Shown here: positions 1 to 8,996 of the stretch, in pieces
Layout of the letters: every line of letters begins with the position of its first letter
How positions within the stretch are numbered: the stretch's first letter is position 1
Notes under the pieces: generated by a model
The model's database searches: none
Seen by the model: the letters and a program-made list of their open reading frames with translations, nothing else
Told to the model about the DNA's origin: nothing
Translations under genes and position numbers: made by a program
Origin: an uncultured Aquimarina sp.
Lineage (GTDB): Bacteria; Bacteroidota; Bacteroidia; Flavobacteriales; Flavobacteriaceae
Assembly: GCF_947492405.1 (NCBI RefSeq)
Contig: NZ_CANLMP010000006.1
Coordinates: 310,001-374,000, forward strand
DNA: 64,000 bases
Direction of reading: 5' to 3'

Positions 1-542
1 TCAATTTCGTGCTGTAATTCTTCAAGCTCTTCTTGTAACTTCTCAAATACCTGTTGCGGTTCTTCCCAGTCAAATCCAACTCCAGCAACTTTGTCTTGTA
101 TTCTGCTAGCCTTTACTAAAGCAGGCAAAGACTTTGGAACTCCTTCTAAAACACTTTTCTTACCTTCTTTCAGTTTTAGGTTTTCCCAATTACGTTTTAC
201 ATCTTCTTCATCAGCAACTTTTACATCACCATAAATATGTGGATGGCGACTAATAAGTTTTTCACATATTTCATTAGCTACATCAGCAATATCAAAGTTC
301 TTAGTTTCACTTCCTATTTTAGCATAAAACACAATATGCAATAATAAATCCCCAAGTTCTTTTTTAACCTCCTCAAGGTCATTATCCAATATGGCATCTC
401 CCAACTCGTAGGTTTCTTCTATGGTAAGATGACGAAGCGATTGCAAAGTCTGTTTTTTATCCCAGGGGCATTGCTCGCGCAGTTCTTCCATAATTGTAAG
501 CAAACGATCAAAAGCTTTTAGTTGGTTTTCTCTGGAGTTCAT
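1..542 (-). CDS. mazG: MazG nucleoside triphosphate pyrophosphohydrolase (3' end cut by window edge)
   Basis: MazG-type all-alpha NTP pyrophosphatases hydrolyse NTPs, including damaged ones, to NMP and PPi. The visible 180 codons contain the CPWD segment (residues 25-28), the EExxE motif (42-46) and the ExxD pair (62 and 65) that bind Mg-NTP. The frame is open to the left edge; the family is usually about 260 residues, so roughly the last third is missing. An in-frame ATG lies three codons upstream (549-551). I prefer the start at 542 because a predicted promoter would begin transcription near 552. Many flavobacteria carry mazG close to ruvX/def/DUF5606 (my recollection, not checked); here they are 12 kb apart. 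Confidence 0.93.
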   Translation of the reverse strand, partial: MNSRENQLKAFDRLLTIMEELREQCPWDKKQTLQSLRHLTIEETYELGDAILDNDLEEVKKELGDLLLHIVFYAKIGSETKNFDIADVANEICEKLISRHPHIYGDVKVADEEDVKRNWENLKLKEGKKSVLEGVPKSLPALVKASRIQDKVAGVGFDWEEPQQVFEKLQEELEELQHEI

Positions 543-558
543 AGATATCATTTTACAT

Positions 559-590
559 CAAAAATAAGGATAATAAGATGTAACCAGCAA
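559..590 (-). promoter_or_regulatory. Candidate flavobacterial promoter of mazG
   Basis: On the minus strand a TTG (590-588), a 21-base spacer and TATTTTTG (566-559) match the Bacteroidota pattern TTG-N17-23-TAnnTTTG. Predicted transcription start is near 552, about 10 bases before the chosen mazG ATG. Inferred from consensus only. Confidence 0.5.
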
Positions 591-828
591 TTTGATTTTA
601 AAAGTAATTTGTACTAAAAAAATAGATTTTGAGGTTTCTTGGAAGATGCTATTAAACGCTTTTACTTATAACCACTATAGATTGCCTTTTTAACCCAATA
701 ACAGTATTGACAATTACATACATCCAAAAACAAAGGAAAGAGTATACAAAACTTATGAAGACAAGCTGAAACAAATAGTAAATTTCATTCCAATAAATTT
801 TAACAAGGTGCCTTATTCAATAATTATT

Positions 829-2250
829 TTACTTTTTTCTTTTGCAAATCCATACAAAAACGCCATTTTTTTCAAAATTTTGTATTACCTCATAATTACT
901 TATAATATCATCGTATTCTTGATCACTAACGTTATAGATATTCGAATAAAAGACAAAATCGTTATTTCCATCAAATACTGTAAAAGATCGTTTTTCTCCA
1001 TTTAATTCTATCGCATCTATCCCTGCATCATTAGGAAAAAATGAAGCAACCTGATGAAAATCTATTTGATTGTCATCTAGATATTTTTTTGCTTTCAATC
1101 TTAGATTATAATAAGGTAAATGTGCCAAAGTAGCATCCCATCCTTGAGAAATTTTAGGAGGATAAATCCAAAAATTTCCTGAAATTAGAATAACAGCCCA
1201 AACTAAAATTAATATAATTCTTAACTTTTTTGCAACAAAGTCAGAGAATAAAATAGTCGCACATAATAGTGAACAAAAAAGATAAATAGGAATTAAATAC
1301 CTATTCCCTAATAAGCCTTTTGCCCATAACATATTAAGAGGTAATAGAAAAAGAATACATCCAAAAAAGAACAAAATTTGTCGTATTTGTGGAACTTTAA
1401 TAAGTTGCTTTCTATACTTAGCAAACAGTATAAAAAGCACAATCCAAATACCGACTCTACCAAAATCTAATATTCTCCATCCCAAAACTGCTATATTGAA
1501 AATAACTCCGGTCAATTCAACACTTTCAAAACTTTCTTGCCAAGGTGATTCCTGATGAAACCCAATCCATCCTTTTTGTTGAAAATGAATAAAACTAAAA
1601 ATAACAAAAATCAAAAACGCAGGAATATAAATAAGGCTTCTTTTTATAAGAGTTGTACATAATTCCTTTATTTTTCCCGTCAATGTTACATTACAACTTA
1701 AGTCAAAAATTAAAACACATACGGATAACATCATCCCCCTCATACTACTGAGAAACAACAAAACAACGGCAATCATCAAAAAGATTTTCTTGTTATCCAG
1801 CACCGAATTTACAGCAAGTAAGAAAAAAAATAGTAACGGAACATCTGGCGAAACAAGAAGCATTTGACTCATAAGTGATGGATCTATTATTACTAGTCCA
1901 AAGGCAATACCTAAATATTTAGGAATAATGAATCTTTTTATTAATCTAAACAATTGAAAAATAAGTCCAAGACCAAGGGGTAACATAGCTAGGTGACTTA
2001 CCCATAAACTTCTTCCAAAAAACTTCCAAAACATAGCAATATAAGCGCCAAAAGCAGGTATATGTCCACTGTCTATATTATCAGGAAGCAATAGAATAGA
2101 AAAGTTTGTTTTGAAATAATGATCCGCATGATGTGAACCCAATTGCACAGTATCCCAAAAAAAAGCATTATCGGCGTTTAACAATACAGCAATAAGAAAA
2201 ATTAGGCTACCAAGTGCTACTGGCCAGTATATTTTCAAAATTTTATGCAT
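829..2250 (-). CDS. Polytopic membrane glycosyltransferase, GT39/ArnT-like (GT-C fold)
   Basis: A 473-residue integral membrane protein with about ten or eleven hydrophobic segments, starting with one at residues 9-26. The first loop carries acidic and histidine residues (FFWDT, then HHADH), the position where GT-C enzymes keep their catalytic aspartate. Such enzymes transfer a sugar from a polyprenyl-phosphate donor on the periplasmic face. The upstream gene, 23 bases away on the same strand, is a DPM1-like GT2 that could make that donor; the pairing is inference. Acceptor unknown. It is probably the last gene of the run starting at mnmA. Confidence 0.75.
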   Translation of the reverse strand: MHKILKIYWPVALGSLIFLIAVLLNADNAFFWDTVQLGSHHADHYFKTNFSILLLPDNIDSGHIPAFGAYIAMFWKFFGRSLWVSHLAMLPLGLGLIFQLFRLIKRFIIPKYLGIAFGLVIIDPSLMSQMLLVSPDVPLLFFFLLAVNSVLDNKKIFLMIAVVLLFLSSMRGMMLSVCVLIFDLSCNVTLTGKIKELCTTLIKRSLIYIPAFLIFVIFSFIHFQQKGWIGFHQESPWQESFESVELTGVIFNIAVLGWRILDFGRVGIWIVLFILFAKYRKQLIKVPQIRQILFFFGCILFLLPLNMLWAKGLLGNRYLIPIYLFCSLLCATILFSDFVAKKLRIILILVWAVILISGNFWIYPPKISQGWDATLAHLPYYNLRLKAKKYLDDNQIDFHQVASFFPNDAGIDAIELNGEKRSFTVFDGNNDFVFYSNIYNVSDQEYDDIISNYEVIQNFEKNGVFVWICKRKK

Positions 2251-2273
2251 CTATAAAATACAATTTGAATATG

Positions 2274-3017
2274 TCATTTTTTAAATATTTTACTTCTAAT
2301 CTTTATGTTTTTAGCAAAGAAATACTGAAAAGAAGTTTTCAAAACTCCCAATCCATAAGTCACGCTGCGTTTAAAATTTATAGAAGATGCTTCTTCAAAA
2401 TATTTTGTTGGACATGTGATTTCGGCTACTTCGTAACCTTCATAAAATATTTGTGCTATCATCTGATTATCAAATACAAAGTCATCAGAATTATTATTAA
2501 AAGGAATATTTTTTAGAACCGAAGAAGAAAATGTTCTATATCCTGTGTGATACTCTGATAATTTTTGTCCCATTAAGAGATTTTGAATCAATGTCAAAAC
2601 TCGATTAAAGAAATACTTATACAGAGGCATTCCACCTTTTAATGCACCATTTCCAAGTATCCTGGAACCCAAAATTACGGGATATACATCGTTGGCGACC
2701 AAATAACACATAGAGTGTATTAGTTTAGGAGTATACTGATAATCCGGGTGTAACATAACGACTATATCTGCTCCTAATTCTAAAGCCTTATTATAACAAG
2801 TTTTTTGATTCCCACCATATCCAAGGTTTTTTTCGTGCTTAATAACATGACTAACACCTATGCTTCTTGCAACCTCATAAGTTTCATCTGTACTGTTATC
2901 ATCAACTAAAATAACTTCATCAACGATATCAAAGGGTATTTCATTATAAGTCTTTTGTAATGTTTTTTCGGCATTATATGCTGGTAAAACTACGATTACT
3001 TTTTTTTCGAATATCAC
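2274..3017 (-). CDS. GT2 family glycosyltransferase, DPM1-like
   Basis: A 247-residue cytoplasmic GT-A enzyme. VVLPAYNAEKTL near the N-terminus, VDDNSTDET (about 38-46) and HPDYQYTP (about 90-97) are the nucleotide-sugar binding and metal-binding motifs of polyprenyl-phosphate mannosyl/glucosyltransferases. There is no C-terminal membrane anchor, unlike GtrB-type members, so it resembles soluble DPM1. It lies between the nitronate monooxygenase gene (38 bases upstream) and the GT-C gene (23 bases downstream). A plausible role is supplying a lipid-linked sugar to the latter. The sugar is not predictable. Confidence 0.85.
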   Translation of the reverse strand: MIFEKKVIVVLPAYNAEKTLQKTYNEIPFDIVDEVILVDDNSTDETYEVARSIGVSHVIKHEKNLGYGGNQKTCYNKALELGADIVVMLHPDYQYTPKLIHSMCYLVANDVYPVILGSRILGNGALKGGMPLYKYFFNRVLTLIQNLLMGQKLSEYHTGYRTFSSSVLKNIPFNNNSDDFVFDNQMIAQIFYEGYEVAEITCPTKYFEEASSINFKRSVTYGLGVLKTSFQYFFAKNIKIRSKIFKK

Positions 3018-3055
3018 TTTTAATTTTTATACGGATGGATAACTAATTAATGTAG

Positions 3056-4000
3056 TTAAAAACTAACTTCATTCATCTTTTGTTTTGTAGACTGAAAATC
3101 AATAATCAAATCTTCTATTATTTTTGCAACCGGTTTAATATCGTGAATCAAGCCAGATACTTGGCCTATTTCTAATTCACCTTCTATCAGATCTCCTTCA
3201 AACATTCCTCGTTTTGCTCTTGCACGTCCTAATAAAGTCTTAAGTTCCTCTACAGTAGGGCCTTTAGTATATAATTCTGCCACATCCTGATAAAATTTAT
3301 TCTTCAGCATACGTACCGGAGCTAACTCTTTTAGAGTAAGATGTGTATCACCCTCTTTTGCCTCTACAACCATTTTTTTAAAATCCAAATGAGAAGAAGC
3401 TTCTTCACTTGCTACAAACCTACTTCCTATCTGAACTCCATCAGCTCCTAATGACATTACCGCAAACATTGATGAACCAGTCGCTATACCACCAGCAGCA
3501 ATTAATGGTATGCTTACTTTTTCTTTAACCATTGGTATCAATGCTAAAGTAGTTGTTTCATCTCTTCCATTATGTCCACCAGCTTCAAAACCTTCAGCAA
3601 CAACAGCATCTACACCTGCATCCTGAGCTTTTAGGGCAAATTTTACACTGCTCACTACGTGAACAACTGTAATTCCTTTTTCCTTAAGATAAGAAGTATA
3701 TGTTTTTGGATTACCCGCCGATGTAAAAACAATCTTTACTCCTTCCTCAATAATAATTTCAATAATTTCCTGAAGATTAGGATATAACATAGGAACATTG
3801 ACACCAAAAGGTTGGTTGGTTGCTTTCTTACATTTTTGTATATGTTCTCTTAAAACATCTGGATACATGGAACCAGCTCCTATAAGTCCTAAACCACCAG
3901 AATTACTTACTGCACTAGCTAATTTCCAGCCGCTTGCCCAAATCATCCCTCCTTGAATAACAGGATATTGGATATTAAAAAGTTCTTTGACTTTATTCAT
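3056..4000 (-). CDS. Nitronate monooxygenase / FabK-like FMN enzyme
   Basis: A 314-residue TIM-barrel flavoprotein of the 2-nitropropane dioxygenase family. Visible hallmarks are the N-terminal PVIQGGM, the AGGHNGR segment with the catalytic-type histidine, and the FMN phosphate-binding PLIAAGGI and GADGVQIGSRF. Members oxidise nitronates or, as FabK, reduce enoyl-ACP; sequence alone does not decide. The start ATG shares one base with the stop codon of the upstream S8 protease gene (TAATG), indicating translational coupling. No fatty-acid synthesis genes are nearby, so a FabK role has no support from context. Confidence 0.88.
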   Translation of the reverse strand: MNKVKELFNIQYPVIQGGMIWASGWKLASAVSNSGGLGLIGAGSMYPDVLREHIQKCKKATNQPFGVNVPMLYPNLQEIIEIIIEEGVKIVFTSAGNPKTYTSYLKEKGITVVHVVSSVKFALKAQDAGVDAVVAEGFEAGGHNGRDETTTLALIPMVKEKVSIPLIAAGGIATGSSMFAVMSLGADGVQIGSRFVASEEASSHLDFKKMVVEAKEGDTHLTLKELAPVRMLKNKFYQDVAELYTKGPTVEELKTLLGRARAKRGMFEGDLIEGELEIGQVSGLIHDIKPVAKIIEDLIIDFQSTKQKMNEVSF

Positions 4001-5619
4001 TAGTATTTTGATATCTTCAATGTGTAACGTGAGGTTCCTGAAATTAATTCTACAAGGTATAAACCTTTTGATAAATTGTTCAATGAGATAGAATTCAAAT
4101 TTTTTAATATTTCAGATTGCACCATTTTTCCTTCGGTAGTAAAAATGCGAATTTCAAGTGATTCTTTAGTAGTTAAATCAAAAAATAATCTATCCCGTAC
4201 TGGATTTGGATATACTTTAAAGCCTTCAGTGAAATTCTCATCTATAGATAAACTTTCGAATATTGACTTAAAATCAGGAATTCCATACCCTAATTGAATT
4301 GTTGGATTATTATATAGTGATGCTGATTCTCTTACCATTTGCATAATTTCTGTATTGGTCATAGACGGAAAGGCTTGCCATAAACAGGCTACGGCGCCTG
4401 CCATTATTGGAGAACTGAAAGAAGTACCATTACTAGTGGATACTGCATTATTAGAACGTATCACTGCTGCTCCAAGTCCTCTGGCCACGATATCCGGTTT
4501 TACTCTATTATCGGCTGTAGGTCCTCTAGAACTAAATGAGGCATAGGTTCCAAAAACATCAATAGCACCTACAGTTAATGACCCAGGGGCATCTCCTGGA
4601 GCTGTAATAATACCCCAAGCACTATTTCCGGAATTGCCGGCAGAAGAAACTAACAACATGCCCTTTTCAAAAACCATATTTGCTCCTCTAGAAATAAATG
4701 TCGTTTGTCCGTCCATATCAGAGGTAGTATAATCATACGCTGGATTATCAAAACCATTAGAATAGCCTAAAGAAGTATTAATTACGTGTACTCCTAAACT
4801 ATCTGCTCGTTCAGCAGCTTCTACCCATAATGCTTCTTCTTTAGGCCCCTCTGTGGCAGCATCTTCAGTTATGAATAAATAATACTTAGCATCCGGGGCT
4901 GTTCCTACAAATTGACCATCAATAAACCCTGCAATATCACTAAATGTTTGAGTTCCGTGACTACTACCCGCAAAGGCAAATTCATTATCATCTCTCCTAA
5001 CAAAATCATATCCATCCAATAATCTACCATCATCTCTTATGCGCTTAAAACCATCAATGGTATTCACTCCCGGGAAACCAGAATCCATAACAGCAATAGT
5101 CATTCCTGTCCCTGTGTAATCTTGCTCATGAAGGTAATCAGCATTTAGCTGTTGGATTTGTTGTGCCGCACTTCCATAATTAAATGTTGTTTTTGCTACA
5201 AACTTATCATTTTTTATAGGAGTTCTATCTTCTATAGAAAATACAGACTTCCCCGAATCCAAAGAATTATTTGCATAGTCTATACGATCCACAAAACTAA
5301 GACTCGTTAGACTACTAATATTTGCTTGAGTTCCTCTAACATATATACAGTTAAACCATTTAGATTTTGCAAGTACAGTTATTCCTGTGGCATTCTTTAC
5401 CTGTGTGATATACGTTTCATTAACAGGAACATCTTTTTCATCAATAGCAACATTATGAAGATTTTTTCTATCAATAGATTCTTGAGTAAGTATAGTTAAT
5501 GGATTGGCAATAGAACTTGCCACATTTTCCTTATCCGCAAAATAAACCCAAGCGTCCTCCGTTTGAGCAATTGCTAATTGACTCATGCAAAAAAGCAAAA
5601 GAGTGATTATATTTTTCAT
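4000..5619 (-). CDS. Secreted S8 subtilisin-like protease with T9SS type A sorting domain
   Basis: A 539-residue exported serine protease. A Sec signal peptide (1-19, ending AIAQ) is followed by a propeptide-like region and a peptidase S8 domain. Its triad is Asp179 (MDSGFPG), His221 (SSHGTQ) and Ser400 (NGTSFSSP), with oxyanion-hole Asn329 (AGNSG). Residues about 464-539 form a type A T9SS C-terminal domain (KVYPNPVRD, then GLYLVEL), so the enzyme should cross the outer membrane by T9SS and be surface-attached or released. It is 29 bases downstream of mnmA and overlaps the next gene by one base. Confidence 0.95.
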   Translation of the reverse strand: MKNIITLLLFCMSQLAIAQTEDAWVYFADKENVASSIANPLTILTQESIDRKNLHNVAIDEKDVPVNETYITQVKNATGITVLAKSKWFNCIYVRGTQANISSLTSLSFVDRIDYANNSLDSGKSVFSIEDRTPIKNDKFVAKTTFNYGSAAQQIQQLNADYLHEQDYTGTGMTIAVMDSGFPGVNTIDGFKRIRDDGRLLDGYDFVRRDDNEFAFAGSSHGTQTFSDIAGFIDGQFVGTAPDAKYYLFITEDAATEGPKEEALWVEAAERADSLGVHVINTSLGYSNGFDNPAYDYTTSDMDGQTTFISRGANMVFEKGMLLVSSAGNSGNSAWGIITAPGDAPGSLTVGAIDVFGTYASFSSRGPTADNRVKPDIVARGLGAAVIRSNNAVSTSNGTSFSSPIMAGAVACLWQAFPSMTNTEIMQMVRESASLYNNPTIQLGYGIPDFKSIFESLSIDENFTEGFKVYPNPVRDRLFFDLTTKESLEIRIFTTEGKMVQSEILKNLNSISLNNLSKGLYLVELISGTSRYTLKISKY

Positions 5620-5648
5620 ATCATTAGTAGTTTGGCAACCTTCACAAG

Positions 5649-6836
5649 TTACGAAATTACTCCTGATCCAACTAATTCATTATCTATATACCAAGCAACA
5701 AATTGTCCTTCTGTAATTGCACTCTGAGGGTTCTCGAAAACTACATACATCCCAGATTCTACTTGATATAAAGTAGCTTTATCTAAAGGTTGTCTATATC
5801 GTATCCTGGCCATTACATTTAATTCTTCATCAATCTGTAATTTTAGATCTAGTCGTACCCAATGTAATTCTGCATTACTAATAAAAAGTGCTTTTCTGTA
5901 TAAACCAGGATGGGTTTTACCCTGCCCTGTATAAATTACATTCGTTTCTACATCAGTTTCTATAACAAAAAGTGGTTCTGGAGTTCCACCTACTGCTAAT
6001 CCCTTTCTTTGTCCTTTCGTATAATAATGCGCTCCTTGATGTTTTCCAACAATTTTACCATCCTTTACATCATATTTATATTTTGAAGAAAGGAATGCCA
6101 ACTCTTCTTTTTTAGAACCAAAGTTTGGCTTTGTTTTATTATACATTTCTTCTGCAGAAGAGATTTCAATAATATCACCTTGTTTAGGTTGTAGTTTTTG
6201 TTGAAGAAATTCTGGCAATCGTACTTTCCCAATAAAGCATAATCCTTGAGAATCCTTCTTATCCGCAGTAACCAGATCTTGTTCCTTTGCTATCTCTCTA
6301 ACTTCTGGTTTTAGTAACTCTCCTACAGGAAAAAGTGTTTTTGCTAATTGATCTTGCGATAACTGACACAAAAAGTATGACTGATCTTTATTAGAATCCT
6401 TTCCTGCTAAGAGACGATGTATTTCTTTACCATCTTTAGTAATAGAATCTTTTCGGCAATAATGTCCCGTAGCTACGTAATCCGCTCCTAGCGATAATGC
6501 TATTTTTAAGAAAACATCAAACTTAATTTCACGATTGCAGAGCACATCTGGATTAGGTGTTCTTCCTCTCTCATATTCATTGAACATGTAATCTACAATA
6601 CGTTCTTTATATTCTTCACTTAAATCAACAGTTTGAAAAGGAATACCTAATTTTTCGGCAACCAATAATGCATCATTACTATCATCTAACCAAGGACATT
6701 CATCAGAAATTGTTACTGAATCATCGTGCCAATTTTTCATAAAAAGACCTATCACCTCATATCCCTGTTCTTTTAATAGATATGCTGCCACACTAGAATC
6801 CACTCCTCCCGATAAACCTACAATAACTCTTTTCAT
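5649..6836 (-). CDS. mnmA: tRNA-specific 2-thiouridylase MnmA
   Basis: This enzyme activates U34 of tRNA Lys, Glu and Gln with ATP and inserts sulfur at position 2. The 395-residue protein has the PP-loop SGGVDSS (9-15), the first catalytic cysteine Cys100 (NPDVLCN) and the persulfide-type Cys200 (SQGLCF), so it is catalytically complete. KGQRKGLAVGG marks the central domain and a C-terminal beta-barrel follows. It is first in a close minus-strand run with the S8 protease gene 29 bases downstream. Confidence 0.97.
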   Translation of the reverse strand: MKRVIVGLSGGVDSSVAAYLLKEQGYEVIGLFMKNWHDDSVTISDECPWLDDSNDALLVAEKLGIPFQTVDLSEEYKERIVDYMFNEYERGRTPNPDVLCNREIKFDVFLKIALSLGADYVATGHYCRKDSITKDGKEIHRLLAGKDSNKDQSYFLCQLSQDQLAKTLFPVGELLKPEVREIAKEQDLVTADKKDSQGLCFIGKVRLPEFLQQKLQPKQGDIIEISSAEEMYNKTKPNFGSKKEELAFLSSKYKYDVKDGKIVGKHQGAHYYTKGQRKGLAVGGTPEPLFVIETDVETNVIYTGQGKTHPGLYRKALFISNAELHWVRLDLKLQIDEELNVMARIRYRQPLDKATLYQVESGMYVVFENPQSAITEGQFVAWYIDNELVGSGVIS

Positions 6837-6930
6837 TACTATTATTTTGTCTGCGCTCCTTTCTTCATAATCTAAACGAAAGAAAACAATACAACTTCTG
6901 TTTTTAAATTATCTGCAAAAATAATAAATA

Positions 6931-6960
6931 AAAAAAGCAATGCATCAGCATTGCTTTAAG
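6931..6960 (-). terminator. Rho-independent terminator after the MORN-repeat gene
   Basis: A 10-base perfect inverted repeat, AAAGCAATGC / GCATTGCTTT with a four-base loop. On the minus strand it is followed by a T-rich run. It lies 34 bases after the MORN gene stop and separates that gene from mnmA. Confidence 0.8.
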
Positions 6961-6993
6961 GTTTTTTCTATAAATGAATTCGAAAAATTTATA

Positions 6994-7680
6994 CTAGGAC
7001 CCTCTTTTGTTAATAGGAAATTGTTTTCTCTCCAGTAACTTTCCATTTTTATAATAACTCCATAATCCATCTTTACGATCTTTCTTATAATTACCTTCTA
7101 TTTTTACTTTTCCTTGAGCATCATAATATTTCGTAATACCATGTAATTGGTCATTTACATATGTAAATTCTTTAATAATGACCCCTTTATCAGAATATAC
7201 TAAACGTTTACCTTCTTTTTTTCCTTGTACATATATTGTTCTTTCGGTCAATTGACCATTTTCAAAGTATGTTTTTTGCTCTCCATGGAGTTTTCCTAAG
7301 TCGTATTCTTCGGTCATCATGATCTTTATAGACCCTTTATGATAATATGTCCATAATCCAACTCTTTCCTTACCTATCATATTTCCTTCACTAATTACCT
7401 TCCCTTTATTAGTAAAGTATTTCACGTTAATTGTGTCTGTGTTATTCGAGAATATTTTAATAGCAGTAGGAGATTTACCACTATTAGGTTTGTAAAATTT
7501 AAACTTACCTATTTCTTTCCCATGATCAAATGTTCCTTCGTATCTGATCTGGTTAGTGCCTTCATATTTCTTCTGCCATTTTCCATGTCGCTTTCCTTCA
7601 GCGTCGAAAGCATTAAATTCCTGCGAGTTTCCCAATGTAAGGGTAGAAACAAATAAGAAAAACAAAAATTTACTCCGCAT
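6994..7680 (-). CDS. Exported MORN-repeat (YwqK-like) protein
   Basis: A 228-residue protein with a short signal peptide (about 1-19) followed by repeated MORN-type units of about 23 residues, such as GKRHGKWQKKYEG, GKLHGEQKTYFENGQ and KKDRKDGLWSYYKNGK. Similar proteins are often labelled YwqK-family antitoxins, but the tag comes from the repeat and no toxin gene is adjacent. An envelope or periplasmic scaffold role is the most that can be inferred. It is divergent from the FAS1 lipoprotein gene and ended by a clear terminator, so it is probably a single-gene transcript. Confidence 0.8.
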   Translation of the reverse strand: MRSKFLFFLFVSTLTLGNSQEFNAFDAEGKRHGKWQKKYEGTNQIRYEGTFDHGKEIGKFKFYKPNSGKSPTAIKIFSNNTDTINVKYFTNKGKVISEGNMIGKERVGLWTYYHKGSIKIMMTEEYDLGKLHGEQKTYFENGQLTERTIYVQGKKEGKRLVYSDKGVIIKEFTYVNDQLHGITKYYDAQGKVKIEGNYKKDRKDGLWSYYKNGKLLERKQFPINKRGS

Positions 7681-7935
7681 AGTCTAATTTAATTTTTAAA
7701 ATAACTAATAATCCAAAAAGTATACCAATATTCTGTAAAAATATAATCTAAAGAAAACCTGAACTCTTTTATTCTCAAAAATCCTACAAAAAAAACATTA
7801 AAACTTCCAAAAAAACAACCAATCTATATTAAAACAACGCATTGTTAACTTTTATTTAACGATTTATTAAAAACATATAAATTTAGTAGAGCGTTACAGT
7901 ACTCGAACAAATTATAACTTTTAAAACTCAAAAAC

Positions 7936-8916
7936 ATGAAAATTATTTCAAAAATCACCAACGCCGTAATCATTGCGTCATTAGTGTTAGGAATTTCATC
8001 CTGTGGTGACGATGACGATGGCGACATCATTATTCCTACAGAAAACATCGTAGTAACTGCTACTGCAGATACAGACTTATCATTATTGGTCGCTGCTCTT
8101 GGCGCTGCTGATGGAGATTTAGTATCTGTTCTTAGTGGAACAGGACCTTTTACTGTATTGGCTCCAACTAATACAGCTATGGAAGCGTTTCTAACTGCTA
8201 ACAATTATGCTGACATTGCTGCGGTACCAACAGACGCGCTACAACAACTTTTATTAAACCACGTAATTCCCGGACAATTAACGTCTGCTGCACTTACGAG
8301 TAATGGTGCCGGTTATGCAACAACAGCATCTACTGCTGGTCCTGATGGCACTTCAATTAGTATGTATTACAACACCAGCAATGGAGTAGTTTTTAATGGT
8401 GGTGCTACCGTTACGACTCCTGATATTGCTGCATCCAATGGTATTATACATAAAATAGATGCTGTAATTGGATTACCAGACATAACTACTTTTGCTACTG
8501 CTGATCCCAATTTCTCAAGACTTGTAGAGGGATTAACCGCTTATAATTTTGATTATGTAACTACATTGCAAGGAGCTGGTCCTTTTACTGTATTCGCTCC
8601 TAACAATGCAGCTTTTGATACTCTACTGGCAACTGATCCTATGTGGAATGCAACGGGAGATATTCCAGAAATGACATTAGAAGGTGCTTTAAATCTTCAT
8701 GTTATTCAAAATGCTAATGTATTAGAAGCTGATTTGACGGATGGAGAAGTAAATACATTAGGTGGAAATGTAACTATAGATGCCACTGCTAAAACAGTTT
8801 CTGATGGAGCAGATCCTGCTAATACAGCTGCAATAACCGAAACAGATATTCAAGCGACTAATGGTGTTATCCATATGATTGATAATGTTTTATTATCTCC
8901 AATAGCCCCGAACTAG
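7936..8916 (+). CDS. Lipoprotein with two fasciclin (FAS1) domains
   Basis: A 326-residue lipoprotein. The signal peptide ends at lipobox Cys23 (GISSC), followed by an acidic GDDDDGD stretch resembling the Bacteroidota lipoprotein export signal that sends lipoproteins to the cell surface. Two FAS1 domains follow (about 40-170 and 180-322), each with the H1-type GPFTVLAPTN / GPFTVFAPNN motif and an ending of the form TNGVIHxID. FAS1 domains mediate adhesion. The gene stands alone on the plus strand, with a 255-base divergent upstream region and a strong terminator after it. Confidence 0.93.
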   Translation: MKIISKITNAVIIASLVLGISSCGDDDDGDIIIPTENIVVTATADTDLSLLVAALGAADGDLVSVLSGTGPFTVLAPTNTAMEAFLTANNYADIAAVPTDALQQLLLNHVIPGQLTSAALTSNGAGYATTASTAGPDGTSISMYYNTSNGVVFNGGATVTTPDIAASNGIIHKIDAVIGLPDITTFATADPNFSRLVEGLTAYNFDYVTTLQGAGPFTVFAPNNAAFDTLLATDPMWNATGDIPEMTLEGALNLHVIQNANVLEADLTDGEVNTLGGNVTIDATAKTVSDGADPANTAAITETDIQATNGVIHMIDNVLLSPIAPN

Positions 8917-8943
8917 GGAAAGGCTAATATTAATAAAAAAACA

Positions 8944-8980
8944 AAAGGCTCGTTTTCTATTGAAAACGAGCCTTTATTTA
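8944..8980. terminator. Bidirectional terminator between the FAS1 lipoprotein gene and yidC
   Basis: A perfect 14-base stem (AAAGGCTCGTTTTC / GAAAACGAGCCTTT) with a four-base loop, A-rich on the left and T-rich on the right. It sits between two convergent genes and can stop transcription from both sides. Confidence 0.88.
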
Positions 8981-8996
8981 TGAATAAGATTTCGAC

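Noticed and set aside
808..1005. Short plus-strand open frame at the end of the GT-C gene
   Set aside because: It is antisense to the last part of a well-supported membrane enzyme and has a low-complexity, non-protein-like composition.
6994..7680. Toxin-antitoxin system from the YwqK-like MORN protein
   Set aside because: The protein has a signal peptide and no toxin gene is adjacent; the antitoxin label rests on shared repeats.
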